Shown: positions 53,492 through 61,905, counted from the stretch's first letter. The stretch: DNA of 64,000 nt from Nonomuraea turcica (GCF_030718205.1 NZ_JAUZQF010000006.1:124001-188000), one strand, 5' to 3'. The notes: generated from the letters alone by a model not told the origin. Numbers and translations: made by a program.

Positions 53492-54162
53492 CGGGCACCC
53501 ACCGGCTGGACGACGAGCCCGTCGCGGACGATCGCCGTGCGGTCGGCGAAGGCGGCCACCCGCGGCTCATGCGTCACGACCACCATGGAGGCGTCCTCCG
53601 CGCGGACCGTGTCGACGAGGAGCTCCATCACCTGGTCGGCGGCGACGGAGTCGAGCGCGCCGGTCGGCTCGTCGGCGAACACCACCTTCGGGCGGGCGAT
53701 CAACGCCCGCGCGACCGCGGCCCGCTGCGCCTGCCCGCCGGACAGCTCGCCGGGCAGGTGGTCCCACACGCTGTCCAGGCCCAGCCGGGACACCCACTCC
53801 GACGCCTCGGCGAGCGCGGCCGCCCGCGGGCGGCCCTCCAGCAGCAGCGGCAGCGCGATGTTCTCCACCACCGGCAGCTCGGGGACCAGCTGCCCGAACT
53901 GGAACACGAACCCGAAGCTGGTGCGGCGCAACCTGGCGCGCTCGCGGTCGCGCAGCCGGTCGATCCGCACGTCGCGGAAGAGCACCTCGCCCGCGTCCGG
54001 CCGCAGCACGCCGGCCAGGCAGTGCAGCAGCGTGGACTTGCCCGACCCGCTGGGCCCCATGACGGCCAGCACCTCGCCGTCGGCCAGGGTCAGCGCGGCG
54101 CCACGCAGCGCCGGCGTGCGACCGAAGCTCTTGTGCAGGTCACGACCGCTTAGGACCGTCAT
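53488..54162 (-). CDS. ABC transporter ATPase (LolD/MacB-like)
   Basis: 224 residues. Walker A is MGPSGSGKSTLLHCL, signature LPGELSGGQAQRAAVARAL, Walker B KVVFADEPTGALDS, with the switch His in VVVTHEPRVAAFA. It drives the FtsX-like permease encoded next. Its start region overlaps the PadR gene end by 23 bases, so the three genes form one operon under PadR. Confidence 0.93.
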   Translation of the reverse strand: MTVLSGRDLHKSFGRTPALRGAALTLADGEVLAVMGPSGSGKSTLLHCLAGVLRPDAGEVLFRDVRIDRLRDRERARLRRTSFGFVFQFGQLVPELPVVENIALPLLLEGRPRAAALAEASEWVSRLGLDSVWDHLPGELSGGQAQRAAVARALIARPKVVFADEPTGALDSVAADQVMELLVDTVRAEDASMVVVTHEPRVAAFADRTAIVRDGLVVQPVGAR

Positions 54163-54685
54163 CGCGGACCTCCTCCGCCAGGGTGGGCAGCCGGCCCGCC
54201 GCGTGCTCGATCCAGCGCAGATCCGCCTCGACGTGGAAGAGCTGGTAGTCGGCCAGCAGGGCGTCCTGCGCCGACTCCGCCTCGCGCCGCGCTGCGGTCA
54301 GCGTGCGCATCACGGCAAGGTGCCGCGTGCGCTGCGCGTCCAGGAACTCCTCGGCGGGCCGGCCCGACATCAGCGCCAGCGTCACCTTCGTGAACAGCAC
54401 CGCCTGGAGCTGGGGCTGGGGATCCTCCGGTTCGGCGAGCCAGCGGTCCAAGTCGGTCACTCCCTCCGGGGTGATGGCGTACCGCTTGCGCTCCGGCCCG
54501 GCGCCCGGCTCCACGCCGGCGATCTCGACCAGCCCGTCGCGGACGAGTTGGGCCAGGGTGCGGTAGACCTGCCCGAACCGGATCGGCTTGGCCGCGCCGA
54601 AGCGGCGGTCATAAGCCTGCTTCAGGTCATAACCGTGACGATCGGCCTCCTCCAGGAGACCCAGCAGCGTGTACGACACCGTCAT
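54140..54685 (-). CDS. PadR-family transcriptional regulator
   Basis: 181 residues from ATG 54685 (MTVSYTLLGLLEEADRHGYD). The winged HTH continues with RFGQVYRTLAQLVRDGLVEI and RKRYAITPEGVTDLDRWL, typical of PadR/AphA-like repressors. The C-terminal helices (about 100-175) form the dimer interface. It heads an operon with an ABC ATPase and FtsX-type permease, a common set in which PadR represses the exporter until ligand binds. A TATAC/GTATA palindrome lies just upstream. Confidence 0.92.
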   Translation of the reverse strand: MTVSYTLLGLLEEADRHGYDLKQAYDRRFGAAKPIRFGQVYRTLAQLVRDGLVEIAGVEPGAGPERKRYAITPEGVTDLDRWLAEPEDPQPQLQAVLFTKVTLALMSGRPAEEFLDAQRTRHLAVMRTLTAARREAESAQDALLADYQLFHVEADLRWIEHAAGRLPTLAEEVRDDGPKRS

Positions 54686-54694
54686 GCCGCCGAC

Positions 54695-54711
54695 TATACA
54701 CACGAGGTATA
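54695..54711. promoter_or_regulatory. Candidate PadR operator
   Basis: TATAC (54695-54699) and GTATA (54707-54711) form an inverted repeat with a seven-base spacer, ten bases upstream of the PadR ATG. It lies between the PadR gene and the divergent sugar ABC operon and could affect both. Confidence 0.55.
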
Positions 54712-54726
54712 CCCGATGAGTAGACC

Positions 54727-54749
54727 TGTCAGCGAACTGGTTGCTGACA
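54727..54749. promoter_or_regulatory. 7-bp inverted repeat upstream of the sugar ABC operon
   Basis: TGTCAGC (54727-54733) and GCTGACA (54743-54749) are exact complements with a nine-base spacer, about 120 bases before the binding-protein ATG. It may be an operator for sugar control; no regulator of that kind is encoded nearby. Confidence 0.45.
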
Positions 54750-54868
54750 CGGGCGCCCGCAAGGAGTTCACTGGCGGAAAAGGAAGCCCCAGCGGGGCCA
54801 TCGGGGGCACCCATACGGGTCCGGCCCCCGCGGCTGGACCGATTCGTAGGGAATACGAGGTCGAGCAC

Positions 54869-56014
54869 ATGAAGAAGATCCACCCCAAGGTCGAGGAAGC
54901 GGTCGACACCCTTCACCTCACCCCGATCGCGAGGCGGCGGCTGCTCACCGGCGCCGGGCTCGCCAGCGCCTCGGCGGCGGCCGCCGCGCTGCTGTCGGCC
55001 TGCACGTCCGACCAGAGCCGGCCGGCCGCGACCGGCGGCGGCGCGGCCGCCCCAGGAGACTTCCCCGCCACGCCCAAGTGGAAGTTCGTGCTGGTCTGCC
55101 ACGTCACGACGAACCCGTTCTTCACCCCCACCCAGTACGGCGCCCAGGACGCGTGCGCGCTGCTCGGCACCGAGTTCCAGTGGACGGGCTCGAAGGACTC
55201 GATCGTGGCCGAGATGGTCAACGCGTGCAACACCGCCATCTCCGCCAAGGCGGACGGGTTAGCGGTGGCCGTGGTGGACAAGGCGGCCTTCCGCGAGCCG
55301 GTCAACCGGGCGCTCGACGCGGGCATCCCGGTGGTGTCGTACAACGCCGACGGCGCCCGCGACGACAAGGGGACGGCGCGGCTGGCGTACATCGGGCAGG
55401 GGCTCTACGAGTCCGGGTACGCCCTCGGCCAGCGGGCGCTCCAGCAGGTCGACTCCGGTGAGGTCGTGGGCTTCATCGCCACGCCGGGCGCGCTGAACAT
55501 CCAGCCCAGGATCGACGGCGCCGCGCAGGCGATCAAGGACTCGGGCAAGTCCATCACCTTTCAGTCGGTCGGGACGAACGCCGACGTCACCAGGGGACTG
55601 TCCATCATCGACGCCTACGCCCAGGGGCACCAGAACCTGGCAGGCATGCTGGCCGTGGACGCCGGCTCCACGCAGTCGATCGGGCAGGTGGTCAAGAAGT
55701 ACAACATGCGCTCGAAAGGGCTCAAGGTGGCCGGCGGCTTCGACCTGGTGCCCGAGACACTGGCCGCGATCAAGAGCGGCGACCTGGACTACACGATCGA
55801 CCAGCAGCCGTACCTGCAGGGCTTCCTGCCGGTGCTCTACCTCTACCTCTACAAACTGTCGGGCGGGCTACTGTTCCCCTCCGAGACGAACACGGGACTG
55901 CTGTTCGTGACGAAGGACAACGTGGGGCCGTACCAGACGACCAAGACCCGCTTCGAGGGCTCCGACACGGCGCAGAAGCTCGTGTCCCGCACCGGCCCCA
56001 TTCCCCATGCGTAG
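54869..56014 (+). CDS. Sugar ABC transporter substrate-binding lipoprotein (RbsB/FrcB-like)
   Basis: 381 residues from ATG 54869. The signal has paired Arg (ARRRLLTGAG) and a lipobox AALLSAC with Cys around residue 49, so it is probably a Tat-type or Sec lipoprotein. The periplasmic-binding fold 1 pattern is clear: VTTNPFFTPTQYGAQDACAL, NAAIS-like CNTAISAKADGLAVAVVDK, IPVVSYNADGARD and LDYTIDQQPYLQGFLPVLYL. The closest type binds ribose, fructose or related sugars. It begins a three-gene importer and overlaps the permease start by eight bases. Confidence 0.92.
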   Translation: MKKIHPKVEEAVDTLHLTPIARRRLLTGAGLASASAAAAALLSACTSDQSRPAATGGGAAAPGDFPATPKWKFVLVCHVTTNPFFTPTQYGAQDACALLGTEFQWTGSKDSIVAEMVNACNTAISAKADGLAVAVVDKAAFREPVNRALDAGIPVVSYNADGARDDKGTARLAYIGQGLYESGYALGQRALQQVDSGEVVGFIATPGALNIQPRIDGAAQAIKDSGKSITFQSVGTNADVTRGLSIIDAYAQGHQNLAGMLAVDAGSTQSIGQVVKKYNMRSKGLKVAGGFDLVPETLAAIKSGDLDYTIDQQPYLQGFLPVLYLYLYKLSGGLLFPSETNTGLLFVTKDNVGPYQTTKTRFEGSDTAQKLVSRTGPIPHA

Positions 56015-56975
56015 CCTGCGGGAGGCGTTCCTGAAGCACCGGGAGGCCGGCGTCCTGGTGGTCGCGATCGCCCTGGGGCTGTACTTCGTGTCGGCCACGG
56101 ACGTGTTCCTAACCCCGGACAACCTGGTCAACATCACCCAGGCCGCCGCGCCGGCCGCCATCGTGGCGTGCGGGACCGTGTTGCTGCTGGTCAGCGGGGA
56201 GATCGACCTGTCGGTCGGGGTGGTGGCGGCGCTGGCGCCGTTCATGATGCACTACGCGATCGACTTCTGGGGCTTCCCTGCGATCCCGGCGATCCTGCTG
56301 GCGCTGCTGACGGGGACGGCCATCGGGTTCGTGAACGGGTTCGTCACCGTGGTGCTGCGGGTGCCGTCGTTCGTGACCACGCTGGGCACGTTCTACGCGG
56401 TGACCGGGATCGTGCTCACCACGTCGCATGCCTATCCCGCCGAGATCCCCGAGCCGGTCGACGGGACGATCGGCTCGTGGCTCGGGGCCGCGCCGTGGGC
56501 GCATCTCTGGTGGGCTCTGGGGATCGTGGCCTTTCTGCATGTGGTGCTGACGCGTACCCGGTGGGGGTTGCACACGATCGCCGCCGGGGGCAATCCGCTG
56601 GGAGCCATGGAGGCAGGGGTGCGCACCGGCAGGGTCAAGATGGGAAATTTCATGATCGGCGGAAGTCTGGGGGCGTTCGCCGGTCTGATCGAGGCGTTCC
56701 GGATCCACACGATCGACCCCAACATCGGCGGCGGCACCGGGCTCATGTTCACCGCCGTATCGGCGGCGGTGATCGGCGGCACGGCGCTGGCGGGCGGCTC
56801 AGGAACGATCGTGGGCGGCGCACTCGGCGCACTCGTGCTAGCGGTGCTGCAGAACGGGATGAACCTCATCGGCATCTCCGCCAACCCGTACTTCCTCATC
56901 CTGGGCGCCGCGATCCTGCTCTCCATGATCGCGAACGTCACGCTCACCCGGCTGCGAAGGGCGGGACGGACATGA
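56007..56975 (+). CDS. Sugar ABC transporter permease (RbsC/FrcC-like)
   Basis: 322 residues with about nine membrane helices. Motifs are GTVLLLVSGEIDLSVGVVAA, a hallmark of RbsC-type permeases, FVTTLGTFYAVTGI, and GGTALAGGSGTIVGGALGAL near the end. It lies between the binding protein and the ATPase and overlaps both genes slightly. It forms the channel for the imported sugar. Confidence 0.94.
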   Translation: MRSLREAFLKHREAGVLVVAIALGLYFVSATDVFLTPDNLVNITQAAAPAAIVACGTVLLLVSGEIDLSVGVVAALAPFMMHYAIDFWGFPAIPAILLALLTGTAIGFVNGFVTVVLRVPSFVTTLGTFYAVTGIVLTTSHAYPAEIPEPVDGTIGSWLGAAPWAHLWWALGIVAFLHVVLTRTRWGLHTIAAGGNPLGAMEAGVRTGRVKMGNFMIGGSLGAFAGLIEAFRIHTIDPNIGGGTGLMFTAVSAAVIGGTALAGGSGTIVGGALGALVLAVLQNGMNLIGISANPYFLILGAAILLSMIANVTLTRLRRAGRT

Positions 56976-57745
56976 CCGAAGTCCTGCGCGCCGAATCGCT
57001 CTCCAAGCGGTTCGGCGCGGTCACGGCCCTGCGGGACGTGAGCCTGACCCTGGCCAGGGGCGAGGTGCTCGGGCTCATCGGCGACAACGGCGCGGGCAAG
57101 TCCACACTGGTCAAGCTCCTGTGCGGGTTCCACCAGCCGGACTCGGGCCGCATCCTGCTCGACGGCGCGGAGGTGACGCTCAAGTCGGTGCAGCAGGCCC
57201 GCTCCCTGGGCATCGACATCGTCTACCAGGACCTCGCGCTGATCAACGAGCTCAGCGTCTACCACAACATGTTCCTCGGCCGCGAGCACGTCGGGTTCGC
57301 CCGGCTGCTGAGCAACCGGCGCATGCGCAAGCTGGCCGCCGAGCACCTCGAAACGATGGGGGTACGCATCCCGTCGGTCGACGTCGAGGTCGCCAAGTTG
57401 TCCGGCGGCCAGCGCCAGGCCATCGCCGTGGCCCGCTCGGTCTACTCGCGCTCGCGGATCCTGCTGCTCGACGAGCCGCTGGCCGCGATGGGGGCCAAGG
57501 AGGGCGCGCTGATCCTCGACCTGGTCAGCGACCTGAAGGCGCGGGGCGAGGTGTCCATCGTGATCATCGCGCACAACTACGCGCAGATCCTGGAGGTGTG
57601 CGACCGGGTCAACCTGCTGCAGCACGGAACGATCACATTCGACAAGCCCACCGCGGAGACCTCGCTGCAGGAGCTCACCGAGCTGGTGGTGGAGGAATAC
57701 CGGAGGTCACGGGAAAGGCCTGGCGGCGAGCGGCCTAAAGGCTGA
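56972..57745 (+). CDS. Sugar ABC transporter ATPase (FrcA-like, single domain)
   Basis: 257 residues from ATG 56972. Walker A is GDNGAGKSTLVKLL, signature VAKLSGGQRQAIAVARSV, Walker B RILLLDEPLAAMGAKEG and the switch His in VIIAHNYAQILEV. It has one nucleotide-binding domain instead of the two in RbsA, as in FrcA-type importers, so it should dimerise. Its 3' end overlaps the convergent PL8 remnant by 11 bases, which places that former polysaccharide lyase beside the importer. Confidence 0.93.
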   Translation: MTEVLRAESLSKRFGAVTALRDVSLTLARGEVLGLIGDNGAGKSTLVKLLCGFHQPDSGRILLDGAEVTLKSVQQARSLGIDIVYQDLALINELSVYHNMFLGREHVGFARLLSNRRMRKLAAEHLETMGVRIPSVDVEVAKLSGGQRQAIAVARSVYSRSRILLLDEPLAAMGAKEGALILDLVSDLKARGEVSIVIIAHNYAQILEVCDRVNLLQHGTITFDKPTAETSLQELTELVVEEYRRSRERPGGERPKG

Positions 57746-58505
57746 GCCGCACCGTGACCGTGATCGGGGCGCCCTCCCGCTCGGCAAGCCCATGAAAGGT
57801 CAAGGTGGAGCCGTGCAGGAGGGCGTCGCCGCTGAGCGGCGAGCCTGGGGCGGAGAGCGGCAGCTTGCGTAACCAGCGGAGCCCCGTGCGAGCGCGACCA
57901 TCGACACTGAGCAACCCGGCCACCGGCCGGGCCCAGGTCACGGTCAGTTCGTCCAGGTCGCACCGGGGGTCCGCCACGGAGAGCGTGGCCGTGCCGTCGC
58001 CGTGCTCGCGGGCCAGGACCGCGCACGGGGCGGAGGCGGTCAGGTCGCCGGCGGCTCCGGCGTTCCAGAAGTTCGCCGCCGTGAGCCTCAGCGACGGGAC
58101 GTGGACGGCCTGCAGCCGGGCGGAGTTGGCCATGACGCGCAACCAGCCGGGGTCGGCGGCCCTTGCGCGGGTCTCCGACCGGCTCGCCCCCGGCAGCAGC
58201 GTGTAGGCGTAGCCGGCCGAGCGGGGATCCACGCCGTGGTCCAGCCAGAGCGTCACGTAGTCGCGGGTGCCCCGGCGTTCCCGCAGCGTGCGCAGCGATC
58301 CCGGCACCAAGTAGCCGCCGTGACCCTCGAGGTGGGCCCAGCCCGGCTCGACGGCGAGCGGGGCGCCGGTCCTGCGGTTGTCCACGATCGTCTCGACCCG
58401 CGCCCCGTCCGCGGAGGTGATGCCCGCGCCCAGGCAGACGACGGCGTCGTCGAGGAAGAACCACGACTTGAACGCCTCCATCGTAGTGTGTTGTAAAGCC
58501 ACCAT
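57735..58505 (-). pseudogene. C-terminal remnant of a PL8-family polysaccharide lyase
   Basis: The 256 codons begin close to FKSWFFLDDAVVCLGAGITS, the start of the beta-sandwich domains that follow the catalytic helical toroid in PL8 lyases (hyaluronate, chondroitin, xanthan). Later parts include VETIVDNRRTGAPL, DYVTLWLDHGVDP and YAYTLLPGAS. The N-terminal catalytic part of about 400-500 residues and any signal peptide are missing. The frame breaks where the truncated serine recombinase begins (58529). I infer that recombinase-linked DNA replaced the 5' part. It probably has no lyase activity. Confidence 0.8.
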
Positions 58506-58528
58506 CGATGCAGGAGGCCAGAGGCCCC

Positions 58529-58765
58529 ATGCCCCCCAAGCGCAACGATGAAGAGACCCGAGTCGCCGTCGCCTACACCCGCGTCTCTACCAAGCGCGAG
58601 GAGATGATCAGTCCGGAGCTCCAGGCGCACGAACAGGACACCTACGCCGAACGCCACGACATCCCCATCGTAGAACGGGTCGAAGATCTCGACCTGACAG
58701 GACGCGAGTTTGCTCGCCGCTCAGTGGACTACATCGTTAACGGCATCAAAGAAGGGCATCCTGCA
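58529..58765 (+). pseudogene. Truncated serine recombinase (resolvase N-terminal fragment)
   Basis: ATG 58529 with GAGG just upstream opens a large-serine-recombinase-type catalytic start: RVAVAYTRVSTKREEMISPE, where the Ser of RVST is the nucleophile, then [20 protein letters not shown]. Homology stops near 58765, after about 78 codons, just where such proteins should continue with the WKWSRFGRN-type motif. Beyond it the frame runs antisense through a TolB-like gene to 59131, which is not recombinase sequence. It is thus a fragment created by rearrangement. Confidence 0.85.
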
Positions 58766-59980
58766 GTGGCCACCCCTGCGATCCGGACATTCGACGTGGA
58801 TCTTGTTGCTCTGGCCCTGGCCCTGGCCTTGGCTCAGGGTGCGGCTCTGCCGCTGGGTGTGCCCCTGACTGTGCCCCTGACTGTGCCGCTGACTGTGCCG
58901 CTGACTGTGCCCCTGGCTGTGCCGCTGGGTGTGCCGCTGGGCGATGTGAGCCCGGGGCACGCGACTCCTTATCTTGCGGGCGGTAACAGCGATGGCCTGC
59001 CAGTCGGGTTGAGCGTCAGTCGCGGCGTTGTTGGTGAGGCGGGTCTGGCCGGTGCCGTTGGCGTTCATCACGTAGATCTCGTTGTTGCCGTCCCGGAGGC
59101 TGGCGAAGGCGATCTTGGTTCCATCTGGTGACCACGCCGGTTGAACGTCACCCGCCGGGTTGTTGGTGAGGCGGGTCTGGCCGGTGCCGTTGGCGTTCAT
59201 CACGTAGATCTCGTTGTTGCCATCCCGGGTGCTGACAAAGACGATCTTGGTGCCATCCGGTGACCACGCCGGGTCACTGTCAGTCGCGGCGTTGTTGGTG
59301 AGACGGGTCTGGCCGGTGCCGTCGGCGTTCATCACGTAGATCTGGAAGTTGCCGTCCCGGCTGCTGGCGAAGGCAATCTTGGTGCCATCCGGTGACCACG
59401 CCGGTTGAGCGTCAGTCGCGGGGTTGTTAGTGAGGTTGGTCTGGCCGGTGCCGTTGGCGTTCATCACGTAGATCTCGAAGTTGCCATCCCGGTTGCTGCC
59501 GAAGGCGATCTTGGTGCCATCCGGTGACCACGCCGGTTCACTGTCCTGTGCGGGGTTGTTGGTGAGACGGGTCTGGCCGGTGCCGTCGGCGTTCATCACG
59601 TAGATCTCGAAGTTGCCATCCCGGACGCTGGCGAAGGCGATCTTGGTGCCATCCGGTGACCACGCCGGTTGAATGTCACCCGCAGGGTTGTTGGTGAGCC
59701 GGGTCTGGCCGGTGCCGTTGGGATTCATCACGTAGATCTCGGCGTTGCCGTCCCGAACGCTGGTGAAGGCGATCTTGCCATTGATGCCGGGAACCACTGC
59801 CCCGGCCGGCGCCGCCGCCAAAACGCCCACGGCCATCACAGCGGGCACGGCCGTCATGAGCACCGCGATCACGGCCATCACTGCCCGTCCGGCGACCCAC
59901 TTTGCGATGCCCCGGAGTTTCCGTGCGCCCGCCATCTGCTTAACGGCGGTCTCTGCCACCGCCATGATCTGTTTACTCAT
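58721..59980 (-). CDS. Secreted TolB-like six-blade propeller, copy 1, with 3' read-through
   Basis: 419 residues from ATG 59980, with a purine-rich GGGGGG ribosome site. The signal region includes [20 protein letters not shown], then AAAPAGAVV. Six repeats of 43 residues follow, of the form [19 protein letters not shown] and [12 protein letters not shown], i.e. PD40/TolB-like blades. A His/Ser/Gln-rich tail (QRHSQ-type repeats) leads to [15 protein letters not shown]. In copy 2 the protein ends shortly after this motif; here the original stop is lost and the frame reads 15 more codons antisense to the recombinase fragment. The role is unknown. Confidence 0.8.
   Translation of the reverse strand: MSKQIMAVAETAVKQMAGARKLRGIAKWVAGRAVMAVIAVLMTAVPAVMAVGVLAAAPAGAVVPGINGKIAFTSVRDGNAEIYVMNPNGTGQTRLTNNPAGDIQPAWSPDGTKIAFASVRDGNFEIYVMNADGTGQTRLTNNPAQDSEPAWSPDGTKIAFGSNRDGNFEIYVMNANGTGQTNLTNNPATDAQPAWSPDGTKIAFASSRDGNFQIYVMNADGTGQTRLTNNAATDSDPAWSPDGTKIVFVSTRDGNNEIYVMNANGTGQTRLTNNPAGDVQPAWSPDGTKIAFASLRDGNNEIYVMNANGTGQTRLTNNAATDAQPDWQAIAVTARKIRSRVPRAHIAQRHTQRHSQGHSQRHSQRHSQGHSQGHTQRQSRTLSQGQGQGQSNKIHVECPDRRGGHCRMPFFDAVNDVVH
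58859..58942 (-). repeat. 12-bp tandem repeat array in the TolB copy 1 tail
   Basis: Seven 12-base units of the type GTGCCGCTGACT, with variation at a few positions, run from 58859 to 58942. On the minus strand they encode the HSQ/GHSQR tail. Such short in-frame units can change number by slippage. Confidence 0.9.
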
Positions 59981-60075
59981 CGCCTGCCCCCCTACGTGCC
60001 CTAACGGACGTCCGCGCCTATAGATGTGCCAGAAAGCCCTGTGTAAGGGGGTTGATCCACAGGACCACTGTCCAA

Positions 60076-60091
60076 GGTCACCGGAGTGACC
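60076..60091. promoter_or_regulatory. Palindrome upstream of TolB copy 1
   Basis: GGTCAC (60076-60081) and GTGACC (60086-60091) around CGGA. Copy 2 has the same arms around a different spacer at 62173-62188. Conservation of the arms while the loop changed suggests that the site is functional. Confidence 0.6.
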
Positions 60092-60296
60092 AAAGGGGGG
60101 CAAGTAACCACAGTAGATGCCGGGGCTAGTGAGATCGAGGAAGCTGGCGACTCGAATTCCTGTGCGGGTGTCGTGGTGCGACAGCGCCAGCATGTTCGCG
60201 ATGGCCCTGTCTCGGCGGTCTCGCTAATTTTGCTGCTTCAGCACACGCGCCGAGGTGCTCAGCACCGCCTGACTTCGATGAGCCCAGATGTCTCAA

Positions 60297-60318
60297 CCCC
60301 GCTCAACTTCGATGAGCC
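60297..60318 (+). repeat. 22-bp dispersed repeat, copy 1
   Basis: CCCCGCTCAACTTCGATGAG followed by CC. It differs at two positions from the other copies at 61978 and 63628. A shorter relative, CCTGACTTCGATGAGCCC, lies at 60268-60285. Confidence 0.75.
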
Positions 60319-60349
60319 GTCATACCGGCCATGAGGGGGGCTCAGGATG

Positions 60350-60808
60350 CTAATCCATGTTTTCCCTTTTGAAGGGCTCGGCCTCCAGCCCCGATAGCAA
60401 GTAGCGTAGACACTTCGCGCACGAAAACACCGAACCATTGCCGTTCTGGCACGTATGCCGACTCGACAGTTCCTCGGACGGCGCGTCATTCAGGATCAAT
60501 TGCGTCAAAGCGAGAAGGAAGCCAACTTGATCCATGTGAGCGGCGGCTTCGCGGTTTCGCGCCTTTCCTGCCGCCAGTGAGAGGATAGCGCGCATCTCGG
60601 AAATCGCTTTGTCCGCGATAGTGATTAGGTGGTCCGCGTGGCCCAGGCTATATTGCGACTCATTCAGCATCATGTAGCGTAGGGCCGATTCGCCGTCGAA
60701 AGTGGCATCGGGAATATCGGAGACGACCCAGACATCACAATCCACACAATATGCGACGACTGCCGTTTTGTGGCTGACAATATAATGCGGGTTAGCCGTG
60801 ATTCCCAT
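60350..60808 (-). CDS. Hypothetical protein with two Cys pairs
   Basis: 152 residues. VVAYCVDCDVWVVSD holds one CxxC pair near residue 21, and HTCQNGNGSVFSCAKCLRYL near the C-terminus holds a second set, so a zinc-ribbon or Fe-S site is possible. The middle is helical (HLITIADKAISEMRAILSLA). There is no signal peptide or membrane helix. It overlaps the preceding gene by 17 bases, as do the two genes before it, so all three form one tightly coupled leftward operon. I do not recognise the family. Confidence 0.65.
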   Translation of the reverse strand: MGITANPHYIVSHKTAVVAYCVDCDVWVVSDIPDATFDGESALRYMMLNESQYSLGHADHLITIADKAISEMRAILSLAAGKARNREAAAHMDQVGFLLALTQLILNDAPSEELSSRHTCQNGNGSVFSCAKCLRYLLSGLEAEPFKRENMD

Positions 60809-61121
60809 TGGTCTTCTCCTCTATGCATTCCCCTGCTGCCCGAAGAAACTGACTAGCGCGAGACTTCGATACTCCGAGCTTCATTGCTAGGCCAGCTACC
60901 GAAAGATTTTCCGAACAGCGCAGTCGTGCGGCAGACCTAGCACGAGCGAGGGCAGTGGCATCAGCCAATTCCCGTAGGCAATCTGCGAGTTGCGTTGCGT
61001 TTTGGTATGCCTCGAAATCGGACATTGCTTGCAACGCCGCATCGGCTTCCTCATAAGCCTGTCTCACGGCAACGGGTCCCGGAGTACGCTGCTCCTGCGA
61101 AGCTTCATTTCGCCTGTTCAC
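60792..61121 (-). CDS. Small HTH-containing hypothetical protein
   Basis: 109 residues. The C-terminal part NLSVAGLAMKLGVSKSRASQ followed by FLRAAGECIEE is a convincing helix-turn-helix. The N-terminal part is a charged helix (QAYEEADAALQAMSDFEAYQ). It is the middle gene of the three-gene leftward operon, overlapping both neighbours by 17 bases. It may be a DNA-binding protein of a mobile element, but no known family is recognised. Confidence 0.7.
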   Translation of the reverse strand: MNRRNEASQEQRTPGPVAVRQAYEEADAALQAMSDFEAYQNATQLADCLRELADATALARARSAARLRCSENLSVAGLAMKLGVSKSRASQFLRAAGECIEEKTNGNHG

Positions 61122-61479
61122 AGAAATCTCTCCTTAGGGCTCGAAGGCGAAAGCGCAAATACACGTGATACAGCGCACTCGCGCTGTAACCGGCTCGTAT
61201 GTCATTGATATCCAGGTCGAAAAGATCGAAGAACTCAACTCTCGACAACGCCCCGAATAGCGCGTGAGACTCTCCCAATCGAGCCGCTTCGTCGTACGCT
61301 GGCGCGTTCTGTTCCTCCGGCTCCTCCGGCAGCCCTTCCTGGTCCAGGTAACTGATCGCCACGGCAATGGTGTCGATATTCGCGCCGATTTCCCCAGCTA
61401 TTTTTCGCGGGGTGAGACCCAGGGCGCGTAGGCCAGCAATATCCCTCAGCACTGCACGTGAGATCTTCACGACCGACAT
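61105..61479 (-). CDS. Hypothetical protein, first gene of the leftward operon
   Basis: 124 residues from ATG 61479. The N-terminal part ISRAVLRDIAGLRALGLTPR then KIAGEIGANIDTIAVAISYL resembles an HTH. The C-terminal part is acidic and ends with YHVYLRFRLRALRRDFCEQA. It lies opposite a GntR-type gene with an inverted repeat between them, so it is probably under GntR control. No family is recognised. Confidence 0.65.
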   Translation of the reverse strand: MSVVKISRAVLRDIAGLRALGLTPRKIAGEIGANIDTIAVAISYLDQEGLPEEPEEQNAPAYDEAARLGESHALFGALSRVEFFDLFDLDINDIRAGYSASALYHVYLRFRLRALRRDFCEQAK

Positions 61480-61574
61480 CCCGCACAGAGGTCGCGGACG
61501 GCGGCGAGCCAGTCAGCCGCACGACAGCAGGGGAGAGAGGGCGTCTTCTGGGCCGTCATGGTTCCCACTGTAGT

Positions 61575-61605
61575 ACACCATGCTATAGCTCATCAGGCAT
61601 GGTGT
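61575..61605. promoter_or_regulatory. Candidate operator between the GntR gene and the three-gene operon
   Basis: ACACCATGC (61575-61583) and GCATGGTGT (61597-61605) are exact complements with a 13-base spacer. The site is 34 bases before the GntR start and about 96 bases from the leftward start, suitable for controlling both. Confidence 0.7.
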
Positions 61606-61638
61606 CTCTTGCTTGGCACGGTATCCCGTACTTAGCGT

Positions 61639-61905
61639 GTGCTTGTGGTTGATCAGGAGCAGGAGTGGAAGCCGGGCATACCCCGATGGGTGCAGGTGTA
61701 CGAGATCCTCAAGGGCGAGATTGAGCGGGGCGAGCTTGCCCCGGGGGATCAGGTGCCGTCCGTCCTGAAGCTCCAGCAGATGTACGGCATCGCCACCGCA
61801 ACCGGCCAAAAGGTCCATAGGGCGTTGCGGCGGGATGGCCTCATCCGAACAGAGCCGGGCATGGGAAGCTTTGTCGCCGAACGCCCCAGAAAGGCAGAGG
61901 AGTAG
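61639..61905 (+). CDS. GntR-type regulator consisting only of the DNA-binding domain
   Basis: 88 residues from GTG 61639; GTG 61645 is also possible. The winged HTH has IPRWVQVYEILKGEIERGEL, APGDQVPSVLKLQQMYGIA and GLIRTEPGMGSFVAERP, as in GntR/YtrA-like proteins and KorSA-type repressors of integrating actinomycete plasmids. There is no ligand-binding domain. It is divergent from the three-gene operon, so it is probably the local repressor. There is no clear ribosome site, so translation may be leaderless. Confidence 0.85.
   Translation: MLVVDQEQEWKPGIPRWVQVYEILKGEIERGELAPGDQVPSVLKLQQMYGIATATGQKVHRALRRDGLIRTEPGMGSFVAERPRKAEE

Larger units (their letters stand above)
58780..60200 (-). repeat. 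Left arm of a large inverted duplication (TolB copy 1 and its upstream DNA)
   Basis: The coding part and about 220 bases upstream match the region 62068-63450 in reverse orientation. Upstream identity includes CGCACAGGAATTCGAGTCGC and CATCTACTGTGGTTAC in both copies. The identity is high but not complete, so the duplication is not very recent. Boundaries are approximate. Confidence 0.8.
59981..60349. other. Upstream region of TolB copy 1
   Basis: This stretch of about 370 bases holds the homologous upstream DNA shared with copy 2, the GGTCAC/GTGACC palindrome at 60076 and one copy of the 22-bp repeat (60297), plus a partial copy at 60268. Minus-strand frames here look like remnants of another gene, but no start or full domain is seen. 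Confidence 0.5.

Noticed and set aside
51920..54868. Very long plus-strand frame running into the sugar-binding protein
   Set aside because: Arg/Pro/Gly-rich shadow of the minus-strand ABC and PadR genes; only the part from ATG 54869 looks like protein.
58990..59790. Regularly repeated 129-bp DNA resembling an array such as CRISPR
   Set aside because: The repeats are coding, one propeller blade each, without unique spacers or cas genes.
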